Of a stretch of 54,749 nt of DNA, positions 40,526 through 50,286 are shown in pieces. This DNA comes from an uncultured Bacilli bacterium. GTDB taxonomy: Bacteria; Bacillota_I; Bacilli_A; ML615J-28; CAG-313. Made by a program: the position numbers and the translations under genes. The DNA lies in NCBI GenBank assembly GCA_934140285.1, contig CAKPBI010000012.1, forward strand, positions 1 through 54,749, in the 5' to 3' direction. Positions within the stretch are counted from its first letter, which is position 1. Every line of letters starts with the position of its first letter. The notes below the pieces were generated by a model. That model saw only the letters and a list, made by a program, of their open reading frames with translations. It did not search any database and was not told the origin of the DNA.

Positions 40526-41260
40526 CTATTCATTACTTTCTTGGATAGCTTTTTTAGTTTTACTTCTATTGATAAGAATAAATGGTAGTTGAAATGCTCC
40601 CATTAATACTACAGCGATTGTAAAAAGACTTATGAAGTAAACATACCATCCATGATCAAGATTTAAGATTGGTAGATTCTTCATTGGTGGTCTTGTTAAA
40701 TACATAAAGTTAGTTCCTTCAAAACTTAGGAAGCTATTAACCCATAGATTTAAGAACATCAACATAATTAGTAATGCATAATTGGTAAGTAAAGTTTTTA
40801 CATTAAATTTAACATGTTTTTCTCTTATTAAATAAATACCAAAAAAGATTAGAAAAGCATGATAAATAAAGTATTGATAAACTTGTACTTTCAAAAATGA
40901 TGTACCAATAGTTGGAATAAATAAGGATATGATGGCTCCCACGATTGAAGTTGGTACCATAAAGTTGTATAGTATTTGTTTGGTATTTTCATTTTTGATG
41001 AAAAATCTTAAACCAAAAATAAAGAAAATTTGAATACTACAAAGATGGAATGGTAAACTTCCGGGTTCAAGGACTTTTCCTCCATTGATGCCATCTTCCA
41101 TATTTAAAAGAATTTTAGTAACTTCACTTAAGAAACTAACAACACACATAATTGTTAAGACGGTTTTAAGTGATAGTGAAAAGTTTTTTGATAAAATAAG
41201 CATTAGTGCTATTATTAAAGCTGCGATAGCAAGCCAAATAAAATGTGTATATGTAAACAT
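40526..41260 (-). CDS. ywaF: YwaF-family membrane protein (TIGR02206)
   Basis: A 244-residue protein with six to seven membrane helices, a Leu-Pro-Phe-His72-Leu-Cys-Ser-Ile motif after helix 2 and a Gly-Trp-Tyr-Val-Tyr segment late, both usual in YwaF/TIGR02206 proteins. The family function is unknown. AGGAG precedes the start. It is probably co-transcribed with the CofE-like gene, although I know no functional link between them. Confidence 0.75.
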   Translation of the reverse strand: MFTYTHFIWLAIAALIIALMLILSKNFSLSLKTVLTIMCVVSFLSEVTKILLNMEDGINGGKVLEPGSLPFHLCSIQIFFIFGLRFFIKNENTKQILYNFMVPTSIVGAIISLFIPTIGTSFLKVQVYQYFIYHAFLIFFGIYLIREKHVKFNVKTLLTNYALLIMLMFLNLWVNSFLSFEGTNFMYLTRPPMKNLPILNLDHGWYVYFISLFTIAVVLMGAFQLPFILINRSKTKKAIQESNE

Positions 41261-41503
41261 GTTTTTACTCCTCTTCTATTTTTCCACCTTATTATTTTAC
41301 CATTTTTTATTGTTTATTTGTGTATCATGCAATATTTTTTACTTTTCTTTCTTTTTGGGTTTAATCTAAAATTTAAAAAAGAAGAAATATCAAGTAATAC
41401 TTCTTCTTTATTAAGTAATGTAAAGAATTCTACTGATATCAGTAGAGTTTTTGACAGCCATGAAAATAAAATATCCTTTATGTTATACTATTGTTGTCAG
41501 ACA

Positions 41504-41964
41504 ATGATAAACAGAAAGGACGATATTATTATACCACTTTTTTTATCTAACTTCAAATACACTAACTTTGATTTTGATAAACTTACTTTTAGACAAATTA
41601 ATACTACAATATATGTTGATGCTTACTATTTACCATCCATTTTAAATTGCCCAATTTGTGAATCTACAAGTGTAGTTAAAAATGGATATAAAACTAAAAA
41701 TATAAAACATTGTACTAATTACACTTGCTTTATATTGTTACTTGTCATATTTAAGGTTACAAATGCAATATCTGTAATTCTTTTATCTATGTTGATAGTA
41801 TTGATGGTAAAAGTAAACGAAGATTATCAAATGGCCCAATTGAAGGAATTAATTCCTTTATTTAAAAAATTAGAGTAAATGTAAATGGCTTTACTAATTT
41901 TTATCGTTTTAGAAACAAAGTTATTTATTCCGTAAATAAAAATGTACCACTGAAAATAAAGTAA
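41504..41964 (+). pseudogene. ISL3-family transposase remnant
   Basis: The N-terminal part keeps the ISL3 zinc-binding start: Ile-Tyr-Val-Asp-Ala, then Cys-Pro-x-Cys followed by Val-Lys-Asn-Gly-Tyr-Lys-Thr-Lys. About 1 kb of central sequence, including the DDE catalytic core, is gone. The C-terminal end appears in another frame from about 41806: Arg-Arg-Leu-Ser-Asn-Gly-Pro-Ile-Glu-Gly-Ile-Asn, the ISL3 C-terminal signature, then an in-frame TAA and Phe-Thr-Asn-Phe-Tyr-Arg-Phe-Arg-Asn-Lys up to the stop at 41962. Deletion, frameshift and nonsense change together show a dead gene. Confidence 0.85.
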
Positions 41965-41991
41965 TTATCTATTTTACATTGTTTGACAAAA

Positions 41992-42019
41992 CCCCTACCC
42001 ACTTTAAAGTGGATAGGGG
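41992..42019 (+). terminator. Hairpin at the transposase 3' end
   Basis: CCCCTA-C-CCACTT and AAGTGG-A-TAGGGG form a long stem followed by CTTTTT on the plus strand. It acts as terminator of the old transposase gene. Confidence 0.8.
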
Positions 42020-42025
42020 CTTTTT

Positions 42026-42105
42026 ATCAGTAGAATTTTTTACAAGCTCTTATTTGTACTTTATTTTTATAAATTCTTTTTTAACCATCAGTAGAATTCT
42101 TTACA
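42026..42105. repeat. Two tandem copies of the IS right-end repeat
   Basis: ATCAGTAGAATTTTTTACA at 42026-42044 and ATCAGTAGAATTCTTTACA at 42087-42105 differ by one base and lie 61 bp apart. Both are inverted with respect to 41419-41437. They suggest a nested or tandem insertion of related elements, later reduced by deletion. Confidence 0.8.
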
Positions 42106-42141
42106 GAGCCTTTAAATCTATCTAATTTTTATTTTATAATC

Positions 42142-42720
42142 TTAATATAAATAATATGCTCCTCTTATTTTAGCAATTTCTCTTAGGAGTTTTTTATTTA
42201 GTTCATCTTTATCAAAAGTATTAAAATCAAGTTCCGTGAGTTTTCCTCTTTTTACAAATAACAAAGGATATTCTAAAGGTTTACCATCAAAATAGTCTTC
42301 TAAAAGATCTCTGCCATCTTCAACTATACCGTAACCTACACCATCGATTACTCTTGGAAGGTGATATCTCTCTTTTAATTCAATAGTGTCTAATATTTCA
42401 ATATTAAATTGATAGCCTGCACCAAAGTCATAAATCATTTGGAATTTATGTTTTTTTATCTTCAACATATCAAGAGTTACACCCCATGATTCTTTTCCAA
42501 CATCTGGATATCCCATTTCTTCGGCTTGATTAATACTAATTTCACATTCATACTCATATTTATCATCTTTAAATTTATATAAATGGTATGAAAGAGTATT
42601 AAAAATGGAAAGAATGGTAAAAGCTAATAAATCTAAATCACCAGTTTCTTTAAATAAAATTGTTCTATTTAGTCTTTCTTCATAATTATCAAGAGAAATT
42701 TTTAATTTATAATACTTCAT
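42142..42720 (-). CDS. Plasmid pRiA4b ORF-3-like protein
   Basis: A 192-residue protein with the pattern of the PRiA4_ORF3 domain: an N-terminal Tyr-x-Leu-Lys-Ile-Ser-Leu, a central Phe-x-Met-Ile-Tyr-Asp-Phe-Gly-Ala-Gly-Tyr-Gln-Phe-Asn-Ile, and Tyr-His-Leu-Pro-Arg-Val-Ile-Asp-Gly-x-Gly near the middle-to-late region. The family often travels with insertion sequences and plasmids and has no defined function. It stands between two decayed mobile or accessory remnants but is itself intact, with a ribosome binding site (AAAGGAGTAGAATA). It is probably a passenger gene. Confidence 0.72.
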   Translation of the reverse strand: MKYYKLKISLDNYEERLNRTILFKETGDLDLLAFTILSIFNTLSYHLYKFKDDKYEYECEISINQAEEMGYPDVGKESWGVTLDMLKIKKHKFQMIYDFGAGYQFNIEILDTIELKERYHLPRVIDGVGYGIVEDGRDLLEDYFDGKPLEYPLLFVKRGKLTELDFNTFDKDELNKKLLREIAKIRGAYYLY

Positions 42721-42734
42721 TATTCTACTCCTTT

Positions 42735-43016
42735 TTATTTATAACATTTTTGATTTTTACTATTAGGTTCATCATGAAATGTTCGATGAATTAAACCGTT
42801 CTCAAGTGCTGGATTTAAATATGTGGAACGTGAGGTTTCTTTTGATTAAATTTCAAATCTAAGCATTAAAACGTTTGCTGAAAGAAGAATATCATATTTC
42901 ACTAAGTTAAGTATTCTTTTTAAAACATTCAAATTAGAAATTAATTTAATCTTTTTAATTATAGTGATTGTTTTTAAAAGCATAATATTAGTTATCGTAA
43001 ATGGAAACTCATACAT
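42735..43016 (-). pseudogene. Fic-family protein remnant with internal deletion
   Basis: Two pieces on the minus strand belong to Fic-domain proteins. The first, from an ATG at 43016 behind GGAGTGAT, reads Met-Tyr-Glu-Phe-Pro-Phe-Thr-Ile-Thr-Asn, the common opening of Fic proteins with an N-terminal inhibitory region. The second (about 42846 to the TAA at 42735) reads Tyr-Leu-Asn-Pro-Ala-Leu-Glu-Asn-Gly-Leu-Ile, then Pro-Asn-Ser-Lys-Asn-Gln-Lys, the usual winged-helix end of such proteins. The catalytic core (His-Pro-Phe-x-Asp/Glu-Gly-Asn) is missing, so no AMPylation activity remains. Confidence 0.6.
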
Positions 43017-43115
43017 AATATCACTCCTAACTAATAACATTATAACCAAAAAAACATATTACATCAATTATCTTGCTTAAAATAATTATTAAGATTTTTA
43101 TTTACTAGAGCTATT

Positions 43116-46100
43116 TTATTTATTATAGTTTGTCGCGTATAATCTTCTTAAGTAACTCCATTTAATTTCATTATAATTGCAACTGCTCGCAAGAGCTGTA
43201 ATGTTACCAGTCCCTACATGGTCAACTATGCAAACATTGTTTGTTTTACCATTTTCTATATTTTTGGTAATTGTGTTATAGTTAAGTGTAGAGTTCATTC
43301 CTTTAAGTTTGTTAAAAATATTAGGATATGCAACTTCAAATTCACTATATGTGTATTCTTCATAATAGTCTACTCCACGTTTAACCGCATTTTCATCCAT
43401 ATAAACAATATATTTTAAGTCATACATTGGTCCTTGTTCAGTCTCTTCTAAAATATAAATCCTAATTAATTCTAATTTTTCTTGTTTATCATATTCAAAT
43501 GAAATTAAATAGTCGTTACCATTAATTAAAACATCAGCAATTTGGTAATAGAAATTATAGTTAAGGAATGTACATTCATTGATTAAACCTTTGTTTAGAC
43601 CGACTATTCCTGATATTTCAAGAGAATCACTTAAATATTTACTGTTTCCTTCTCTAAAATTAATGAAGACTGCACGTTCAACAAAACTATTTTCAAGTAA
43701 TCCTTCATTATAACCTACTAAATTACCAATGTAAGTTTCAGTACTGCTTGGCAATGCAAATACTAAACTACCATTTCTACCAGCTTGTGTTGTATTTCTA
43801 ATTGTACCATAGTTACTTCCTACCACTGATCCAAGGTAACTTAAGTTATTACTTTCTAGTAATATCGTTCCATTCATTGAACTAAAGAAACCATCAATTG
43901 TTCCATTGTTTGTACCAATAGAACCACCAATTGTTATTTTCTTATTGGTTGTAATTGTTAAACCCACACTTTGACAACTTGCACAATCAATGATTCTACC
44001 AGTTGAAGTGACTTCTTTCGTAAAGGTACCAAATACTTCTTCTTTAGTTAGATTTCCTTCGTAGCTAAAGGCTGCACTTACAAATAGGTTATAAACTAAA
44101 CCACTAATTTTGGAGAATAGACCAAAGTCTTCTGATTTATCTACTTTTGCAATAAATCTAATGTTATGACCATTTCCATTAAATTTACCAGAGAAACCAT
44201 CTTTTGATGTTTTGCCTAAACTTTCCCATTTAATTGCATCTGCAAAGTCAGTATAAGCGGTAATACCAGTTAGTAAAATGTCATTTGTTAAAACATAGTT
44301 GGCATTAGGTGCATCATTTACTTTCTTAAGGTCTTCAAAATCTTTGATTTCAATTCCATAACATGCAAATAATTCAATGTTACCTTCGATTGCTGTTACT
44401 GGATTACCGTCTTTATCTTCATAATGACTGAAGATTAAGTTGTCTTTATCATAACTTGGTTTTTCAAGGTCTTTTGTTAAAGTACCAAATAGAACATTTT
44501 GTACTTTCTTTTCTGTTGAATTATCGCTAAACTTACCGATTGCACTATTGATTGTTACGGTAAAGCCTTCTGTGTTATCTTCAAATACTGCATAGTATGT
44601 TGTCTTTTTCGTGTAAACCATATTGTTTAGTTCATCCATGGTTATTAAATCATCACCATCGGTAGTCCAACCTACAAAGTGTTTACCATTACATTTTGGT
44701 ACATCTGTAAAGGTGATTTGATCACCACTTTTACCGAAATGATGAATTTCAACACTACCATCAGAGAATAGCATTAAGCCATCAATGATGTCTTTTTCTT
44801 CATTAACCCCACTATATGGTTCTGATTTAAAGGTGATTTCTACTTGTGCTTTTGTATCATGAAGATAAACTGCCGTATAAACGCGATCCTCTTCAAAGGT
44901 TACTTCTTCACCAGCTTTTACTTTAATAGTTGTTTCAACATTATTTTCATCAATAATAGTTGTTACAAATCCATCAAAGATATAGTATTCATCACTATAA
45001 TAGTAAACATTTGGAGCTTTTACGGTTGTTCCATAATTTTGAGTATAATTAACGAAATGACGTAAATCACCCATAACACCATTACAGTAAACACCTTCTA
45101 ATTCATTACCATCTGTATCATAACATTTACCATCGGAAATAAAGGTAATTGTTACTTCTTTTACTACTGGTTCCATAAAGATAATTTCTACATCGGTATT
45201 ATGGTCAAATGGAATTCTTGCCATATAGTTATCATTATAGAACTCGCTGATGTATTCTACACCATCTACTACCCATTTTAAGTGACTTGGTAAGTATGTT
45301 TTTGATTTAACATCAACTTTAAACATACTAGCAAGTAGGTAGTATGAAGTTCCATAAGTTCCCTCTACCGTAAGGGTCGTTTCTTCTTTGTTATTGTTAA
45401 AATAAACAATACCTGTGCCATCACCACTTGGAGCTTCTACTTGACCTCTAAAGTTAAGAGTTATTGTAGAAGGCTCTAAGATGTAATAAGCATAATATGT
45501 TTGATCACCTGTTCCAACATTAATTTCTAAATCCGTAATTCTCGTTGTTTCATCATAAAGTCTTGTTGTCCAATAAACAAAAACAAAAGTACCTGCTTCA
45601 GTTTGATAGTTAGTTGGGAAAATTTCACTTAGGTTGAGTATTTTATCAAATTGACCTTTTACTTGATATAACTTATTACCATCTTCAAAAGTTCCATCAA
45701 CCGCATCAAAAGTTATGGTATATTCTTTCTTTTCTTCTTGGTAGTTAGCTTTAAAGGTTAGATTACGTTTAATATTACCAGTCAAATCTTTTTCACTACC
45801 GATGATGTAAGTATCAATATCAACTCCCCAGTCAAGGAAAGTATATTGCCACTTACCTTCCGCATCAACTCTTGAAGGAGTCTCAATATTTTCTTGGTCT
45901 AAAACTTCTCTTAAAGTCTTTCCATAGTAATCACCTTTAACAATTTGATCATAATATTCATAACCGTAGTCAGAGTAATTCATAAAGTAAATTGTAACCT
46001 CAACTTTGCTTTCTTCAAATAAAGGAGTATATGTTACTGATGAAGTAAAGGCTACTCTCGTATTTGCATAGTAAAGTTCACCATTTTCATTTTTCCAACC

Positions 46101-49100
46101 GACGTAAGTATAGAATTTGTTAGACGTCATATCATAGTAATCATTTAAAGCTGGGAATGAATAATAGGAATCTTCATCTTCTTTACCATAGTTCCACATT
46201 TTACCTTTGACATTTAATACTGTCTTACCATCTTCAATTTCAATATTTCTACTATCAACAAATGATTGTAGTGGATTATCTAAAATGAATTTTGCATTTA
46301 ATTTTTTATAAGAATAATCTGCGGTTACATTGATATCAAAATCTTTACTTGGCATATTTTGTGGGTAAGTCGATAAGTCAGGCCAATTAACAACATAACC
46401 TTCTTCTAATACTTGATTTAGTAAACTACGTGGATAATCTAGGTAAGAACTTACGATTCTTTCATCATCAAAGTTTACTTTTAAAAGTTCGTAGTTGATC
46501 TTTTCGCCTTCTTTTACAGGATAACTACCAATATGTTTACCATCAAGGATGATATTAATATAATAAACTGGTAAACTAGCCAGTCCTTTTCTTTCATAAA
46601 GAACATAGTATATGCGGTTTTTATCAACTTTCGGCATATCTTCTACTTTATAATAACGATTATTATCATAATCATTGTTATTAATATCCATATAGCCAGT
46701 AACTATGTAAGTTTTACCATCATGGACAAACTCTGATCCAATACCATATTCTTGAGGTGGCAGTGGCGTGATTTCTTTACCACGATAGTCAAATGGTCGA
46801 TATTCTTGTTTAACTCTTGTTACCGATGTGGTTTCTAAAACATATGTTTCCGTATAAACAATAGTATCATCATATTTAGCATAGAAATCAAAACTATTAC
46901 TTTCACTGTTAAAGCCATTAATATAGTAATTATTAGTTTTATCAACCATAACCTTTGGGTACATTTTACTTTCAACATTTAAGCCTTTAAATACTTGGGA
47001 AGTTTTATCAACTAGATAATAGTTATTAGTAAAGGATAAGCCTTTTGGATTTTCATATCCTACATATTTTTTACCATCAATAGTTGGAACGGGAACTTCA
47101 TCAGTATGTACAATAAATGATTGTAAGTATGGTACATAGTTCATTTTAAATGAACCTACAAGTATATACTTTTCAATCGTTGAAGAACTACTATAATCAG
47201 GTACATAGAAATTACCTTCATAAGTTATTAATTTCCATTTTAAACGATAGTAGGTTGTTGATAAATCTTCATATCTAACTTTATTGAATTTACCATCCCA
47301 GTTTTCATCAACTTTATCTCCTAAATATGGGTAGTATTTTTCCCATAGATCATTGATGTCAAGATAATAACCATGACGAATTGGAAACATTGAAGGATCG
47401 GTAATTGGATTTACAACATATTCTCCTTCGGTTACCGCTTGGAAATCAATAACTTCTGAGAATTTAGTTCCAAATCCGTTATCATATTCATTTACGAATT
47501 TACTATTCTTTACCGCAAGATCACGCCCATGAGCATTGTAGTATTCCATGTAAACAATTCTTTCAATACCACTTGCCATCATTCCACTCTTTGGCAGTAA
47601 GGTTAGTTTTACTACGAATTTTAATGATTTTGGTTGATATTTTTTACTGATGTGCGTTCCTTGCCCACCTGTTAGTGTTACATAATTTTGATAATCGTCA
47701 GTTTGATAATTTGGATCATCAACAAATTCTATTTGGTAGTCAAAGCATCCGCCATATTGGTTGTGACTTGCTCTATCGATTACTCTTTCTCCGGTGACAA
47801 TATCTAAATATAGCATTTCAATATTTCTCATATTTACACCACTATATCTACCGGTTATAACATAAGGATCCTCTGGAGAATTACTTTTTTCCACAAATTC
47901 GAGTGGGATTAAGCGATCTCCTACATCATATAGTTTAATTTTAGTATCAAATAAATCTGTATTAATATCATATACTAAGAACATAGCACCGATTTTAGCA
48001 TTAACAAAAAGTCCAACTTCCAAATATATTCCCCCATATACTTGGGTTGCACTGACTTTTCTTACTGCATCATAGCTATATCTGAAACTTACTAACCCAC
48101 TTATTTCAATATATGGACCAAATCGGAATGAAACATATACGGCCGCAACTGAATTTAGTTGTAAAACTGATAAAGAAAGTTTCGCTTCAAGTCCACATCT
48201 AAATCCTACTTGACCTTTTAAGGTTATCGCAATGTCAATTTCATTTTCGGTAGTAACACGTGAAAATTTGAAAGAGTCATACATCACTGGTTTATTTCTA
48301 CCATCAAATTCACCAGTACCATTAGTTAGGGTTGTTGATTCAACATAATGATGATTAAACTCAATGTAAAGTCCTGCTCTAGCTCCAATAGAACCAACAA
48401 CATTAAATTCTATTTGTACACTTACAACCGGAAGTGGTAATGGAATAGCTCCAAGTTGAATATTGAAAATATCAACATACTCAAGTTCACTACCTTCTTC
48501 TTCAAATAAAGGACTATTAGTGATAGCTTCAGTAAATTTATTGTAAGCATTTTTATTTAAATCGATGATTTCTTTAATTTCATTGGATATATCAATACGA
48601 TTTAAAGTATCATCGCTATCTGTTGCTTCTATTTTTGCTTCTAATGATATTGAGAAATCATTACTTAAGTTTACTTGAACATTAGTATAGAACCAAAGTA
48701 ATGGATTAAGCGTTATTTTTTTAGATTTATAGATCGTATAGTTGTAATTTACTTCCGTTTTGTTTTTTATTACAACACTAACTTCAATTTTAAACTTTTT
48801 GATTTGAAGTTCCCCACTAAGTTCGATTTCAAATCCTAGAGAAGTTCCACTAATGTCAACTTTTACTTTTGGACGTTGGAAAGAGAATCCAGCAAGTTTT
48901 TGCATGAATACTTCTCTTTCATTTACATCTTTAATGTTTGATGCATATTCAGCGATGGTCTTAGACTTGTTTAATGATTTTACAATTGAAGATTTGATTT
49001 TTTCTAAACCTTCGTTATGTTCAAGATTTTCGATAATCATCTCTTCAGATAGTTCAATCATTCCCTCTAACCTGGCTTCTTTATTACCATAAACATCAAG

Positions 49101-50264
49101 TTCATCATAGATGTCATCAACATTTGGTGTTATAACATCAATGATTAAGAAATTATCTTCAAAGATTTCATTACCAATTACATATTGAAGTCTTTCTACT
49201 TTAGCACTGATGACTTTACAAATATAATCATTATCAAGTGGTTTGTCATTTTCTCCGATAGTCAATAAATCGCCAATCTTTATGTTTTCTTTTGTTCTAA
49301 GAGTGATACGATTTACTTCTTTTTCTAAATCTTGATCAATAAAAGTATAAATATTTTCTTCAAATTTGGCGACATCAGTATTTTTGATGTGCGTACTTGG
49401 ATTTTTCTTGATTATTTCTCGTTCTTCTTTTTTAATGGTTAAAGTTAACTCATCAGCATTCTCAATTTCATTATCATCAACTTTACAGAAGAAAAGATCA
49501 GAAATACGAGTTTTAATAAAGTAGTTTTCGCCTTCAACCAAATCAGAAATGGTTGAAATTAGGTAATAACCTTGGTTATTAGTTGGTTTACAAACAAGAG
49601 AAATAGTTTCACCGCTCGTGGTTTCTCCGTAAATGTAATCATTTAGATTTTCATCATGTAAGATTAAATTAGGTGAATATACTTCAATTTGTGGAGTTTG
49701 ATTTACATTTTTTACACTTTTGATTCTTTTTATTACACCAGCAGCTTCCTTACTGTATGAAGCATATATAGTTATAGTTTTATTTGTAACATCTGTATCC
49801 CATACTTTTTTGTTACACTCCTCATCATAAAACCATCCCGCAAACACGTATCCTTCTTTATAGGCATAGCCAAGATTATCAAGTTTTCCATCTTCATCAA
49901 TTAATATTGATTCTTGGCATACACCGCCATTCGCATTTAATATTATCTTAATACCATATCTTGCATAAAGAGTTATATCGTTTTGGACAATTATTTCCAT
50001 TTCACTCTTAGAAGTAAAATCACTGTCAAAGTACCATCCTCTAAATTCACGGTTTTCTTTTTCCGCAGTTGGAAGGGTTACCTTGCTACCTTTTGGATAA
50101 CGTTTATTTTCAATTTTGTTACCACCATTTACTTCATAGGTTATCGTCACATACTCTTCTTTAGGAGCTTTGCAACTAAAAACAATTCCTAGAGTTACAC
50201 CGATAACAACAAATAATATCGGAATCGCAATTAACAAAACTTTCTTTAGCATATTTTTATTCAT
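43116..50264 (-). CDS. Giant surface protein with InlB-type and GLUG-like repeats
   Basis: The largest gene in the window, 2382 residues. A basic start and one hydrophobic helix (about 9-30) ending at Cys31 direct export; Val-Phe-Ser-Cys is a poor lipobox, so lipoprotein or N-terminal membrane anchor are both possible. Two InlB B-type repeats follow (about 38-104 and 105-162, each with Phe-x-Gly-Trp-Tyr/Phe), then a beta-rich central region of unknown fold, more InlB-type units over roughly 1000-2050, and a C-terminal GLUG-like region with repeated Gly-x-Asn-x-Gly-x-Ile/Leu. There is no LPxTG. It likely acts as an adhesin or scaffold. It begins 22 nt after the TetR gene, with no promoter between. 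Confidence 0.85.
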   Translation of the reverse strand: MNKNMLKKVLLIAIPILFVVIGVTLGIVFSCKAPKEEYVTITYEVNGGNKIENKRYPKGSKVTLPTAEKENREFRGWYFDSDFTSKSEMEIIVQNDITLYARYGIKIILNANGGVCQESILIDEDGKLDNLGYAYKEGYVFAGWFYDEECNKKVWDTDVTNKTITIYASYSKEAAGVIKRIKSVKNVNQTPQIEVYSPNLILHDENLNDYIYGETTSGETISLVCKPTNNQGYYLISTISDLVEGENYFIKTRISDLFFCKVDDNEIENADELTLTIKKEEREIIKKNPSTHIKNTDVAKFEENIYTFIDQDLEKEVNRITLRTKENIKIGDLLTIGENDKPLDNDYICKVISAKVERLQYVIGNEIFEDNFLIIDVITPNVDDIYDELDVYGNKEARLEGMIELSEEMIIENLEHNEGLEKIKSSIVKSLNKSKTIAEYASNIKDVNEREVFMQKLAGFSFQRPKVKVDISGTSLGFEIELSGELQIKKFKIEVSVVIKNKTEVNYNYTIYKSKKITLNPLLWFYTNVQVNLSNDFSISLEAKIEATDSDDTLNRIDISNEIKEIIDLNKNAYNKFTEAITNSPLFEEEGSELEYVDIFNIQLGAIPLPLPVVSVQIEFNVVGSIGARAGLYIEFNHHYVESTTLTNGTGEFDGRNKPVMYDSFKFSRVTTENEIDIAITLKGQVGFRCGLEAKLSLSVLQLNSVAAVYVSFRFGPYIEISGLVSFRYSYDAVRKVSATQVYGGIYLEVGLFVNAKIGAMFLVYDINTDLFDTKIKLYDVGDRLIPLEFVEKSNSPEDPYVITGRYSGVNMRNIEMLYLDIVTGERVIDRASHNQYGGCFDYQIEFVDDPNYQTDDYQNYVTLTGGQGTHISKKYQPKSLKFVVKLTLLPKSGMMASGIERIVYMEYYNAHGRDLAVKNSKFVNEYDNGFGTKFSEVIDFQAVTEGEYVVNPITDPSMFPIRHGYYLDINDLWEKYYPYLGDKVDENWDGKFNKVRYEDLSTTYYRLKWKLITYEGNFYVPDYSSSSTIEKYILVGSFKMNYVPYLQSFIVHTDEVPVPTIDGKKYVGYENPKGLSFTNNYYLVDKTSQVFKGLNVESKMYPKVMVDKTNNYYINGFNSESNSFDFYAKYDDTIVYTETYVLETTSVTRVKQEYRPFDYRGKEITPLPPQEYGIGSEFVHDGKTYIVTGYMDINNNDYDNNRYYKVEDMPKVDKNRIYYVLYERKGLASLPVYYINIILDGKHIGSYPVKEGEKINYELLKVNFDDERIVSSYLDYPRSLLNQVLEEGYVVNWPDLSTYPQNMPSKDFDINVTADYSYKKLNAKFILDNPLQSFVDSRNIEIEDGKTVLNVKGKMWNYGKEDEDSYYSFPALNDYYDMTSNKFYTYVGWKNENGELYYANTRVAFTSSVTYTPLFEESKVEVTIYFMNYSDYGYEYYDQIVKGDYYGKTLREVLDQENIETPSRVDAEGKWQYTFLDWGVDIDTYIIGSEKDLTGNIKRNLTFKANYQEEKKEYTITFDAVDGTFEDGNKLYQVKGQFDKILNLSEIFPTNYQTEAGTFVFVYWTTRLYDETTRITDLEINVGTGDQTYYAYYILEPSTITLNFRGQVEAPSGDGTGIVYFNNNKEETTLTVEGTYGTSYYLLASMFKVDVKSKTYLPSHLKWVVDGVEYISEFYNDNYMARIPFDHNTDVEIIFMEPVVKEVTITFISDGKCYDTDGNELEGVYCNGVMGDLRHFVNYTQNYGTTVKAPNVYYYSDEYYIFDGFVTTIIDENNVETTIKVKAGEEVTFEEDRVYTAVYLHDTKAQVEITFKSEPYSGVNEEKDIIDGLMLFSDGSVEIHHFGKSGDQITFTDVPKCNGKHFVGWTTDGDDLITMDELNNMVYTKKTTYYAVFEDNTEGFTVTINSAIGKFSDNSTEKKVQNVLFGTLTKDLEKPSYDKDNLIFSHYEDKDGNPVTAIEGNIELFACYGIEIKDFEDLKKVNDAPNANYVLTNDILLTGITAYTDFADAIKWESLGKTSKDGFSGKFNGNGHNIRFIAKVDKSEDFGLFSKISGLVYNLFVSAAFSYEGNLTKEEVFGTFTKEVTSTGRIIDCASCQSVGLTITTNKKITIGGSIGTNNGTIDGFFSSMNGTILLESNNLSYLGSVVGSNYGTIRNTTQAGRNGSLVFALPSSTETYIGNLVGYNEGLLENSFVERAVFINFREGNSKYLSDSLEISGIVGLNKGLINECTFLNYNFYYQIADVLINGNDYLISFEYDKQEKLELIRIYILEETEQGPMYDLKYIVYMDENAVKRGVDYYEEYTYSEFEVAYPNIFNKLKGMNSTLNYNTITKNIENGKTNNVCIVDHVGTGNITALASSCNYNEIKWSYLRRLYATNYNK

Positions 50265-50286
50265 ACTTACTTCTCCTTTTCTTTAT

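Larger units (their letters stand above)
41414..42110 (+). mobile_element. Decayed ISL3-family insertion sequence
   Basis: The element is bounded by a 19-bp perfect inverted repeat: TGTAAAGAATTCTACTGAT at 41419-41437 and its complement at 42087-42105. The right outer end reads GGCTCTG inward, resembling the GGCTCT starts of ISL3 ends; the left outer end has decayed. Inside are transposase remnants (41504-41964) and an IS-associated hairpin (41992-42019). A second, near-identical right end lies at 42026-42044. At about 0.7 kb it is half the usual ISL3 length and cannot move by itself. Confidence 0.78.

Noticed and set aside
41431..41444. Palindrome TACTGATATCAGTA as a regulatory operator
   Set aside because: It is formed by the IS left end and the adjacent bases and has no gene to regulate.
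41243..41878. A 211-codon plus-strand open frame that could be called a membrane protein
   Set aside because: Its first 80 codons are A+T-rich intergenic DNA and its second half is the frame-shifted ISL3 transposase remnant; there is no ribosome binding site at the start.
42846..43049. A 67-codon minus-strand open frame as a separate gene
   Set aside because: It opens like a Fic protein and the matching Fic C terminus lies just downstream, so it is better read as part of a pseudogene.
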